From: Jimgerdemannia flammicorona | Taxonomy: Eukaryota; Mucoromycota; Endogonomycetes; Endogonales; Endogonaceae | Length of the DNA stretch: 13,153 nucleotides | NCBI GenBank assembly: GCA_003990745.1 | Contig: RBNI01004997.1 | Location: forward strand, 1 to 13,153 | Reading direction: 5' to 3' | Shown: positions 1 through 7,392 of the stretch, one piece after another | How the letters are laid out: every line of letters starts with the position of its first letter | Position numbering within the stretch: the first letter of the stretch is position 1 | Translations under genes and position numbers: made by a program | The notes under the pieces: generated by a model | Seen by the model: only the letters and a program-made list of their open reading frames with translations | What the model was told of the DNA's origin: nothing | The model's database searches: none

Positions 1-889
1 AAAAAAACAACCTCAACCGGACATCCACATCTCCTGTCCTGAGCTCAGTCCCCTCCCATACCCTGAATCCGATGTCGACCACCTCGCCATACTCCTTCAC
101 CCCATCTGTGACCAGCCTCCTTGCCTCTTCCTTCTTCACTGTCAGCAAGTCCGCAATCACCAGATGCACCACCCAGGGGTCCCAGTGCATACACCTCGCC
201 ATTGGCACTGAGATCCCTCCAACCACCACGCCCTTCTCCACCGCCTCCAGAAGCAAACCTTCCTCTTCAAACCCCACCTCGACCACCTTCAGCTTCTTCA
301 AAAATTTTACCAAGGCCGCACCCTTCACCTCACTCGCCAACAGCCCCAGCACCATCTTAGCCGTCACTGCCAAGCCCCAGAAGCACAGCGTGACGGCGAA
401 TTCCGATCGGGACTTCTTGAGTAACAGGGCCGCCACAAGGCCCGTCACACCATCAGCCAGGTCCCCAGATCCCGCGCCACTCCCCTGTCCAGGTCCCCCA
501 TCAACCGTCACATCTGGATTTTTTTCCAGATTGGCCATCACACTGCTATCTACAGTCACAGCCTCAGCCACTACTCCTCCAGCCCCCCTATGCTGTCCCC
601 CCAGAGGGGAGGCCTCCTTGCCACCCGAGGAAGCAGCTGTCTTCCCCAGCTCCAGCCAGCTGTCCAGTTCTGTCGCCTGCTTCCCCATCCTGACCTTGTC
701 TACAAAGGTCATCCTCCCTCCCCCCTGTGGCCTTGCACCGCCTCTGCCACCTCCTCCAGCCCCGTGTCCTCTCATTGGAGTGCTCGGCATGCCAAGACCA
801 GCACCCTGACCCCCCCCCACATGTTGCCAGCCAAAGGCACTGGGGTCCCCCTGCCCAGTACGCTCACCAGAATGCACATTGCTCACCAT
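1..889 (-). CDS. Gag/ORF1-like retroelement protein, copy 1 (partial, runs off left edge)
   Basis: I read 296 codons on the minus strand with no stop, from an ATG at 889 to the window edge. It is the first ATG after an in-frame stop at 944-946, and its context is strong (A at -3, G at +4). The first ~60 residues are Gly-rich (GAGGGGRGGARPQGGG), followed by a short MTFVDKVR segment, an acidic/Gly stretch, and then a folded-looking domain (EFAVTLCFWGL ... KVVEVGF ... HWDPWVVHLVI ... VKEYGEVVDI ... GDVDVRLRL). The spacing of hydrophobic strands resembles the N-terminal RNA-binding domains of ZCCHC3-like and L1-Tx1 ORF1/gag proteins of amphibians and fish. I recognise this by pattern only. A zinc knuckle, if present, would lie beyond the window. 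GC and CpG content is much higher than in the neighbouring elements, and the frame is intact while every related copy here is broken. It could be a young retroelement copy or a domesticated gene. The opposite strand also has a long open frame (72-809), which I take to be a shadow. Confidence 0.6.
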   Translation of the reverse strand, partial: MVSNVHSGERTGQGDPSAFGWQHVGGGQGAGLGMPSTPMRGHGAGGGGRGGARPQGGGRMTFVDKVRMGKQATELDSWLELGKTAASSGGKEASPLGGQHRGAGGVVAEAVTVDSSVMANLEKNPDVTVDGGPGQGSGAGSGDLADGVTGLVAALLLKKSRSEFAVTLCFWGLAVTAKMVLGLLASEVKGAALVKFLKKLKVVEVGFEEEGLLLEAVEKGVVVGGISVPMARCMHWDPWVVHLVIADLLTVKKEEARRLVTDGVKEYGEVVDIGFRVWEGTELRTGDVDVRLRLFF

Positions 890-974
890 CTTGAGAGCAC
901 TGATACTTGAAGATGTTGCCGAAAGTGTTGTCAGAGTCTTGTGTCACCCGAATGTTACAGGTGAAAGGTCATGC

Positions 975-1273
975 TCATTTTGACTGTTGTCACCATGAGC
1001 ACTCTCTTTACTAGTAATTGGACCACTTTGGGGTCCCACCTCAGACAGTAAGCCATTGAAACCACAATCTCTCCTACAGTCAGCCCCACCTTCATAACCT
1101 CCTCTAAGGGGACTGTTTTCTCAAAGTCCACCTCCACCACCTCAAGCCCCTTCAGAAACTTCACTGAGGCTGTACTGGCCATCTGCTTCAAGATCAGCCC
1201 CAGAACCATCCTTGCCATCACTGCTAAGCCTCTGAAGCATAATGTGACTGTGAACTCCAAGATAGACTTCTTG
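975..1273 (-). pseudogene. Gag/ORF1-like copy 2, downstream fragment
   Basis: This is a diverged copy of the folded domain seen in copy 1. Matching blocks are KKS-x2-EF-x-VTLCF-x-GLAV, VKFLK-x-L-x-VVEV-x-F, and the WDP-x-VV-x-L motif. The minus-strand frame is open from 1260 to 955, but similarity to copy 1 fades near 1000-975, where sequence resembling the upstream flank of copy 1 begins. The fragment is therefore truncated in its C-terminal part. At its upstream end (about 1273) it is cut by the DIRS-like element, and the rest of the gene continues at 6066-6620. It is CpG-poor compared with copy 1. Interpreted as a dead copy. Confidence 0.7.
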
Positions 1274-1490
1274 ACTAAGCTTTGCTTGGTCTCAGACTAT
1301 TTCAGAGTTGGTTTCTGCCATCTAGAAAGTGATGGCATACTTTATTTGTCTTAGAAATAGTGGTTTTACATGTAACTGTGAATTCATCTGTCTAAGACAT
1401 ATGTGTGAGACATTTGTGTAAAACATAGTAATAAAAGTATCCCTGCTCCCATGGAGTTCTCTTAGCCATTTTGAAAGCTTGGCAGTTTGC
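1274..1490 (+). repeat. Left terminal repeat of the DIRS-like element
   Basis: Positions 1304-1490 are the reverse complement of 5806-5996 with scattered differences. Shared landmarks are AGAGTTGGTTTCT, CTAGAAAGTGATG, TTTATTTGTCTTAGAAATAG, GTGAATTCATCTG and CTCCCATGGAGTTCTCTTAG. The outer 30 bases (1274-1303) are specific to the left end and recur, inverted, in the first half of the internal complementary region. The far edge near 1490 is approximate because similarity fades. Confidence 0.88.
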
Positions 1491-1755
1491 CTTCTTACTT
1501 TTGACCCTCAAACCTTTCTGACTATAAACCACGAATAACTTCAACAGTAACAACAACAGGCTGCCTTGGCCAAATGGGCTGAGTTCATTTGGCAGGTCTC
1601 CAAGGTGGTCATGGTCAGCCTCCACCCTGTCCTGCCAGATCCAACTATCATGATTAAATGTGAACAACAGCATACATATCTTTGATTCTCTCTTCCTCTG
1701 ACAAACAGGACATGCCAGGGGCCTGGTCTCTGGACCTGATAGGCACCCCAATGGT
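1491..1755 (+). other. Leader between left terminal repeat and gag remnant
   Basis: I see no gene, RNA or regulatory motif I can name here. The position corresponds to the 5' leader of the DIRS-like element. A minus-strand open frame over 1392-1959 has no recognisable domain and overlaps the terminal repeat, so it is treated as chance. Confidence 0.5.
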
Positions 1756-2640
1756 ATGGATGACAATGCCCCCATCAACAATGATGGCAGTGATGAGGAA
1801 TTCCTCACAGCTACAAAAACAAGAGCTCTCAGCCATTTTCACATCCTGCCCACCTTCACTGATGTCATTCCCACCAAACACATCCATGCACACCTTACCC
1901 CTCCCAGCCTTAGGAAGCTCATCTGCTGCAACCCAGAGCCCAAGGGTAGTGTCTTTCAAACTCCTTCCATCGATAAGGCATTTCTTGACAATTTCCCCAA
2001 AGCTACTTGAGATACCAACTGCATCCTCGCTAACTCACAATGTGTAATCTACAATACACTCCACCCCATTACCATTCTCCTCCATACCCTTGAACCATGG
2101 AGTGATAGGGCTGATGTTCACCAAGATTTAGTCCATGATGCTATTATTACCCCCATAGTGGAAAAACTCCAAGACTCCCTTTGGATTGGATTCTATGAGG
2201 CAGAAAGCATCTGTATCCACCATCAGGTTGACCTTGCCAAAGCTACAGGATGGTCCCCCACCCTTATCTCCACATACTACATAGTCACATTGGGCTCCAA
2301 GTATGATAGTGACCTCTTCTACACCGACTTCATCTGCCACTTCCAGGATGATGCAAGACACCAGAAACAACGACTCACAGTTTGAACAGCCTCTAGTAAG
2401 CCCTCTACCCCTTGGAACAACTTCCCCTCCTCCCATGGCAAATTCACCTCTAGGAGCCAGGGCCGGGGAAATGGATCCCAGAGTGACCAATGCCCCAACT
2501 TCTGTCACTCTCCCCAATCTTCTCAGAACTGCACCCCAAGTCAGCAGGGTGGCTTCTAAAGCTGGATACCAGGGCCAGGTGCAACAACACCCACCACCAA
2601 CCTCTGAAGGATCTCCCCATATATCACTCCCTGGTCCCAA
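1756..2640 (+). pseudogene. DIRS gag-like remnant
   Basis: Successive plus-strand segments read as a degraded structural protein. An acidic opening (NNDGSDEEFL) is followed by a segment with LTPPSLRKLI and SIDKAFLDNFPK. After a frame change comes a helical stretch with VHDAIITPIVEKLQDSL, and then LFYTDFICHFQDDARHQKQR, the kind of basic C-terminal helix seen at the end of DIRS gag domains. A Ser/Pro/Gln-rich tail follows. Frames change near 2010 and several stops interrupt it. The assignment depends mainly on position upstream of the reverse transcriptase in a DIRS element, with weak sequence resemblance. Confidence 0.5.
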
Positions 2641-3480
2641 AGGTGCCCAACATCTCCAAGGTGGGCGCTCATCTGGCTCAGATCCCTGAATCAGTTTGGC
2701 AAGCCCTAGGAGTCGACTGCTGAGTAAACAACATGGCCCATGACAAGACATGCATCGATTGGATATATCTCCCAACACCACTATATATCCAGCTCTGCTT
2801 CTCATATGAATGAGGCATGACCACCATAGAAAAAGCCCTGGTGGACACTGCCATCCAGGACTTCCATGACAAAGGGACCACTTATGAGGCCCAATCTGGG
2901 GAAGAGCTCTTCTTTGCCAGCATCTTCACCATCCCCCAGATCAATAAGAATCGGGCCTGCCTCAATTCATATTTGCTGAATGAGTTCATGCAGTAATTGC
3001 ACTTCAAGATAGAAGGTATTCAAATGCTCTGCTACATAGTATGCCCAGGGGACTTCCTCATCAAGATAGACATCAAGGATGCCTACCTCCACATTCCCCT
3101 CCACTCTATCAATCAATAGTTTCTGGTCTTCTAATGGTGACAGATAAACTGGAAATTCTGGGCCATACCATTCAGCCTCTCAAATCTGGACAAAGATGAT
3201 GGCTGCTGTTCTGGAACTACTATGGTGACATGGCATTCACCTCATCTACTATATCAATGACATCTGCCTATTGGCCTCCAGCTATGATGAAGCTGTTCAC
3301 TATGGCTAGATGGTCTGCAACCATCTAGAGACATTGGGGTTCCTCCTCTATCCAACAAAATACACATGGGACCCCAAGCAAGTTCAGATGTTCCTTGAGT
3401 TCCTGATAGATACCAATGCTATAGAGCTATTCTGCCAAGAGACAAGATATACAATATCTGTAAGGAGACAGCCTCTCTCC
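2641..3480 (+). pseudogene. DIRS reverse transcriptase remnant
   Basis: This copied element RNA into DNA in the active ancestor. Recognisable blocks in order: KVGAHLAQIPESVWQALG (the DIRS N-terminal segment), an extended region with FTIPQINKNRACLNSYLLNEF, then FLIKIDIKDAYLHIPL, which is the first catalytic-aspartate block (Asp codon at 3069-3071). FWAIPFSL follows, and after a frame change HLIYYINDICLLAS supplies the second catalytic block. The usual Y-x-D-D is Y-I-N-D here, so the first Asp of the pair is lost (AAT at 3256). HLETLGFLLYP and FLEFLIDT match the downstream thumb-like segment. There are in-frame stops near 2994, 3117, 3136-3144, 3223 and 3307, and one frameshift near 3190. Non-functional. 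Confidence 0.85.
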
Positions 3481-3729
3481 TCCATTGGGCCTCCGAATCC
3501 AGTATCCTGATCTGCAAGGTAACCTCTCTGGTTGGTCTCTGCAATTCCACAACCCAGGCCATCTTCCCCACATGCTTTTGTGTTTGGGCACTCATCTGCA
3601 ATATACAGGCTGCCCTCTGCTACTCTGATTGGAATAGACAGATGAAACTTTCCCAGGCATCATTGACCGATCTTCACTGGTGGTCCCACAAACTGCTGGG
3701 ATAGAATGGCCACTCTCTCCTCACCAAGG

Positions 3730-4192
3730 TCCCTGAGATCATGGTGGACATAGATGCCAGTGATGTGGGATGGGGTTTCAAGATCTCCTCCTCTACCATC
3801 AACATCAGTCATACTATATGGCAGGTGGCCAGCACCTGGACAACCTCAGAGCACTGCCTGTCCATCAACTACTATGAGCAGAAGACAGTTCTCTTTGCCC
3901 TCCAGATCAACTCACACCACTGACAGAACCATATAGTTCTGGTCCAGATAGACAATATGACTACACAGATATTTATCAACAAACAGAGAGGTTCTCTCCA
4001 CTACCTCCATATCATTGTGATACACATCCACTTGATCTGCACAACACACTGCATTCACCTCTTCACAGAATACCTCCCAGGTTCAGAGAATGTTCAGGTG
4101 GACTTTTTGAGCTGTCTTCATCCTGACCTCAATGACTGGAAGCTGCACCCAGCAGTATTTCAATGTCTACACCACCTGTGGGACCTGGTCTA
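3730..4192 (+). pseudogene. DIRS RNase H remnant
   Basis: Frame 3 shows MVDIDASDVGWGFKI, the DIRS RNase H opening with its first acidic residue. Next come a Trp-containing segment (WTTSEHCLSINYYEQKTVLFAL) with the conserved Glu in the NYYEQ block, the LVQIDNMTT motif with Asp, INKQRGS, and YLPGSENVQVDFLS with the last Asp. It ends with DWKLHPAVFQCL, typical of the RNase H to recombinase junction of animal DIRS elements. One in-frame stop lies at 3921-3923. The preceding 3481-3729 is the degraded connection from the reverse transcriptase. The role was RNA removal from RNA:DNA hybrids during reverse transcription. Confidence 0.85.
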
Positions 4193-4480
4193 ACTCAACT
4201 TATTTATCTTACAAACAACCATGTAGACCTCTCTCTTCTACAGCTGGTGGGCCAACCCCAAAGCCTTGGGGGTGGATACTTTTTGACACCACTGGTCTCC
4301 AATCAGAGCATATGCATACCCTCCTTGGATCCTGATCAATCACACACTCTGCAAGGTGAAGGAGGACTGATGCTCTCACCTCATCCTCATCACCCCTTTC
4401 TAGCCACAACAGAGCTGGTGGCCCAAACTCCTGGGGATGGTGGTAGCCCCCCCAATTCTTCTTCCATGTTGGGCTCTAAT
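4193..4480 (+). pseudogene. Spacer between RNase H and recombinase of the DIRS-like element
   Basis: The translation, in mixed frames, keeps a Pro/Trp-rich pattern (AYAYPPWILI, then FXPQQSWWPKLLGM with a stop at X). This matches the segment that links RNase H to the recombinase in animal DIRS pol proteins. No catalytic motif is expected here. Frameshifts and stops are present. Confidence 0.6.
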
Positions 4481-5480
4481 AGTAGCCATACAGATGCACC
4501 ATTGGGACACCCTTGTCTGGCTGATCAGTGGCACTCCCCAGACATCATAGTGCTGGTGGAGCCAACTCGTGACCTCATCTGTACCAGTATCTGGACCTCT
4601 TTCCATAAGAATTATGAGTCTGCCTACCAATACTATGTCCATTGGTGTCATCAATGGCATATTGATCCCCTTTGTGCATCTACTGAGCAGCAGACAAACT
4701 GTCTTGCCCATCTCTTTCATGAGAGTATGAGCACCTGATAACTCTGCAGCATCTGCACTACTATCAGCCAATGGACCCCCATCATTGATGGTGTCCATTT
4801 CTCTAAACTCTCTATAGTCTCTTGCCTCATCTGGGGGGTGGGCAACTTATGCCCCCCCCCACCCAAGGATAAGGCCCAGTGGTGGGACATCTCTGTTCTC
4901 ATCTACTGGTTGGCCTCTTTGGGCCCCTTTGACTCTATCAAGTAGTGGGTCCTGCATGGCAAGAAAATCCATGCCCTTTTAGTACTTTGCACATTATGGT
5001 ATGTCATAAGTGACTTTGCTCAATGTTAGGCAACTGTGGATTTCTGGGGTGACCAAGGTGACTGGCCTGCCAAAATGGTTCTCACTGCAGACATAACCAA
5101 GGAATGCACACCCAACTTTTCCTTCAAAACCTCCCACCCTATCCTGGTACTTCTGGAGGACAAGGACATGTGCCTGGTGTACTGGGTCTACCACTAGATG
5201 TGTGAAACAGAACCCCTATGCCCACCACATGGCAGAGACTGCCTCTTCATCAGCACATACTCTCCCCATCATAACTTAACTGCTGACTATCTTTGCAACT
5301 GGTTTTCGGAATGCATGGCAGCCACTGGCATCGACTCCATCTACTGCCCCCATTCTGTTTGAGTGGAATCCTCCACTGAGGCATTGGAAGGGGGAACTCC
5401 CATTGACGAAGTCCTGAAGAGCAGGAACTGGAGCTCTAAGACCACTTTCGAATGTCACTACCATCTATCCCACAGGTTGC
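4481..5480 (+). pseudogene. DIRS tyrosine recombinase remnant
   Basis: This enzyme inserted the circular DNA form. The N-terminal core-binding part reads YESAYQYYVHWCHQWHIDPL and LAHLFHE (frame 2, open to 4738). A decayed middle follows, in which YWLASLGPFDSI, LLVLCTLW and SDFAQ match the helices around the first catalytic box. The C-terminal catalytic part is clear: LTADYLCNWFSECMAATGID, CPHSV followed by a stop, then PIDEVLKSRNWSSKTTFECH and the expected nucleophilic Tyr (codon 5459-5461). The Arg of the H-x-x-R box is a TGA at 5360-5362, consistent with CGA decay. There are several other stops. The gene belongs to the DIRS group rather than to phage-type integrases. Confidence 0.85.
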
Positions 5481-5586
5481 CAGTTCTTTCCAAGACCTCT
5501 TGGGCGAAATCTTTAGTATATATGGTCCTCTGACACAAGGCCACTATATCAGCCCGGTGCTCTGCTCATCCCTATTCTATGAACAA

Positions 5587-5703
5587 CCAACTCTGAAATG
5601 GTCTGAGACCAAGTGAAGCTTAGTCCCAGATGGACAAGGCACTATAGATACTGAAGTCTGTCCCAGACTTTGCAAGCTTGGAGAGGACTATGAAGAGTTG
5701 GTT
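5587..5703 (+). repeat. Internal complementary region (ICR) of the DIRS-like element
   Basis: Positions 5587-5624 are the reverse complement of the left outer end (1274-1312; landmark CTGAGACCAAGTGAAGCTTAG). Positions 5625-5703 are the reverse complement of the right outer end (about 5989-6065; landmark CTGAAGTCTGTCCCAGACTT). The two halves abut near 5624/5625, so the region is an inverted copy of the joined element ends. This is the known DIRS-1 feature thought to template completion of the ends and circle formation. Divergence from the ends is modest. Confidence 0.88.
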
Positions 5704-5805
5704 CCCATCTATCCCCACCCTTTCTATTTCCTTTTTGTGGGTTCTTCTTTTCCCTGACAGCCCTGGCCACTGGGGGGTTTTTTTTTTTCTTTTTTCCTTA
5801 CTTCT
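5704..5805 (+). other. Pyrimidine-rich spacer with T tract
   Basis: A noncoding stretch between the internal complementary region and the right terminal repeat. It has a CTTTCTATTTCC-like pyrimidine run and a poly-T tract after GGGG near 5775-5795. No further signal recognised. Confidence 0.5.
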
Positions 5806-6065
5806 ACTTTAAGCTCACTGCCAATCTTTCTTGGCTAAGAGAACTCCATGGGAGCAGGGACACTTTTATTACTATATTTTACACAAATGTCTCACATATA
5901 TATCTTAAACAGATGAATTCACAGTTATATATAAAACTACTATTTCTAAGACAAATAAAGCATGTCATCACTTTCTAGACAGTAGAAACCAACTCTTCAC
6001 AGTCCTCCTCAAGCTCACAAAGTCTGAGACAGACTTCAGCACCTATGGTACCTTGTCTATCCAGG
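5806..6065 (-). repeat. Right terminal repeat of the DIRS-like element
   Basis: Positions 5806-5996 form the inverted partner of 1304-1490. The outer part, 5997-6065, is specific to the right end and is found inverted in the second half of the internal complementary region. It ends at CTATCCAGG, after which the host sequence AGTAACAG resumes. The right end is longer than the left, which is normal for DIRS-1-type elements with unequal outer extensions. Confidence 0.87.
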
Positions 6066-6620
6066 AGTAACAGAGCCACTGATAGATCTGTTACACCATT
6101 AGCCAGATCTCCCTGCCCCTGTCTGACCCTCTGCATAGTACTACTATCAACTATCACATCTCTTTTTTTTTTCTGATTTATCATCACACCCCTATCAGCA
6201 GTTACTCTACACCTCAGCCCCAGTCCCTTCTGCCCCTATACTTGCTCTCCTAGGCAGAGAGCCTCCTGCTCTCTCCAGAGTAGCCTTGTCTTTTCCTATA
6301 GCTCCTCTATCTCAAAAACCTACCAGCCACTCTCTCTCCTTCACCTTGTCAGCAAAACTTAAGGGCCCAGATTCTCCCCCATTTCTAACAGACACTAGTT
6401 GCCCTCCAGAGCTCTCTCCACCCTTCACACCTCCAAAAGAGCCCATCTCCAGACCATAGCCCCTCTCCACATATTGCCAGTTAAATGCCCCAAGTCCACC
6501 TAACTCAGCATACCCATTAGAACTCTTGCTTGATGATATTTTGCTAGTATCTTTTCTCTGAATTGTTATGGAAAGTATTGTCAGATGTTTGTATAATGAG
6601 AATTGTATCAGAGAAAGGTA
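6066..6620 (-). pseudogene. Gag/ORF1-like copy 2, upstream fragment
   Basis: This is the 5' half of copy 2 on the minus strand. DVIVDSS and GQGDLANGVTDLSVALLL (6187 toward 6066) match the DVTVDGG and GDLADGVTGLVAALLL segment of copy 1. Further upstream, ACATATTGCCAGTTAAATG and GAAAGTATTGTCAGA match the copy 1 flank at 820-840 and 920-935. Similarity can be followed to about 6620 (shared GAAAGGT). The apparent minus-strand frame that crosses 6065 into the DIRS end (6187-5975) is a chance fusion at the insertion point. Several stops and small indels show it is dead. Confidence 0.7.
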
Positions 6621-7119
6621 TCTGAATCTATAAACTATACTATAAATACCACTATACTATGAATACTACAAATAATAAATATCACAAATACTATATACAA
6701 AAATCTCAACTTATATCAATAAAGATTTGGTTTTAATAATAATCTATAGACTCTTATATTATATATATATAATTTGTTATTAAATATATACTTCTAATGC
6801 TACTGCACACTTCTCAAATAAAACCAGTCATAATTGTAAGTAATATTAAGTTCATATAACTATATTTTCAGCCAATATACTTGGCTATTTAGTCTAACTA
6901 TATATTTATAAATAAAATATATATTTAAAAAAGTTTCTCTTATGATATATAATTCATATACTTATTTACTAAATATGAAAAAAAATAATATACATTCAAT
7001 CTACCTACTAAGTTCTTTCTTACTGAATTACATTTCTTAAATAAGAGTTGTATATATACTATATAAATATTTATATCTATGGATATAATATTAATATAGC
7101 CCAGTTTATATAATAATAG
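6621..7119. other. AT-rich stretch without a gene
   Basis: About 500 bases dominated by A and T with irregular TATA-type runs (ATTATATATATATAA, AATAAATATCACAAATACTATATAC). I see no open frame of note, terminal repeat or RNA structure. It separates the gag-like copy 2 from the LTR element and may be the preintegration host sequence. Confidence 0.6.
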
Positions 7120-7212
7120 TGTGACGAATCAAGATGTACCACCTGAATTATACCTTAGCCAGATGACATGAACATCCAGCATAGTAACCAGCAACCATTG
7201 CTGTGGAAACTG

Positions 7213-7220
7213 TATAAATA
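7213..7220 (+). promoter_or_regulatory. TATA box candidate
   Basis: TATAAATA lies 93 bases from the LTR start. A second TATAAATT sits at 7361-7368. Either could direct transcription of the element. Assignment rests on sequence and position only. Confidence 0.45.
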
Positions 7221-7244
7221 GCCAGACTACCAAATAAGGTATAT

Positions 7245-7301
7245 CTGTGCAGGACCTGCACACCTGTGCCAGACCTGCACACTTGTGCTGGACCTGCACA
7301 A
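7245..7301 (+). repeat. Three tandem 19-bp near-palindromes in the LTR
   Basis: Units at 7245-7263, 7264-7282 and 7283-7301 share YTGTGCNNGACCTGCACAM. The first unit contains GTGCAGG-A-CCTGCAC, a perfect inverted repeat around one base. The layout resembles a protein-binding repeat array in a viral or retroelement promoter, but the binding factor is unknown. Confidence 0.8.
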
Positions 7302-7386
7302 CTTGCCATAGATAGCAAATCTATAGTTAGCCACATAGTAACCAGATAGCAACCAACTTGTATAAATTACCCCAGAGATAAGAGTG

Positions 7387-7392
7387 AATAAA
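7387..7392 (+). promoter_or_regulatory. Polyadenylation signal candidate
   Basis: AATAAA downstream of both TATA candidates, in the place expected for the R region of an LTR. Confidence 0.45.

Larger units (their letters stand above)
1274..6065 (+). mobile_element. DIRS-like tyrosine-recombinase retrotransposon (complete in length, inactivated)
   Basis: The ~4.8-kb element is bounded by non-identical outer ends that lead into shared inverted terminal repeats. It carries remnants of gag, reverse transcriptase, RNase H and tyrosine recombinase in DIRS order, plus an internal complementary region that matches both ends. DIRS elements are thought to replicate through a circular DNA that the recombinase inserts without target duplication. 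The host sequence CTTCTTGAGTAACAG of copy 1 is found split here as CTTCTTG on the left and AGTAACAG on the right, so the ends can be placed to within a base or two and no target duplication is evident. All coding regions carry stops and frameshifts, and CpG is rare throughout, as expected for an old methylated copy. No methyltransferase-like domain was recognised. Confidence 0.88.
7180..7368 (+). repeat. Duplicated promoter-like segment in the LTR
   Basis: CATAGTAACCAGCAACC followed by TGTATAAATAGCC (7180-7222) recurs as CATAGTAACCAGATAGCAACC followed by TGTATAAATTACC (7334-7371). Both copies pair the CATAGTAACC motif with a TATAAAT box and flank the triplicated 19-mer. Confidence 0.65.

Noticed and set aside
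72..809. Plus-strand open frame of 245 codons
   Set aside because: It overlaps the minus-strand gag-like frame. Its Ser/Pro/Thr-rich product looks like the antisense of GC-rich coding DNA, and copy 2 homology follows the minus-strand protein.
2128..2805. Minus-strand open frame of 225 codons
   Set aside because: No recognisable domain. It lies antisense to the DIRS gag and early reverse transcriptase, whose plus-strand motifs explain the region.
4840..4865. C tract as a functional G-quadruplex
   Set aside because: It is a single homopolymer-like run inside decayed recombinase sequence. It lacks four separated G runs.
5975..6187. Minus-strand open frame that looks like a short protein
   Set aside because: It crosses the DIRS/host junction at 6065. 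The N-terminal part is gag-like copy 2 and the rest is DIRS end sequence.
7245..7301. CRISPR-like array
   Set aside because: The repeats are directly adjacent with no spacers and sit in a retroelement LTR.
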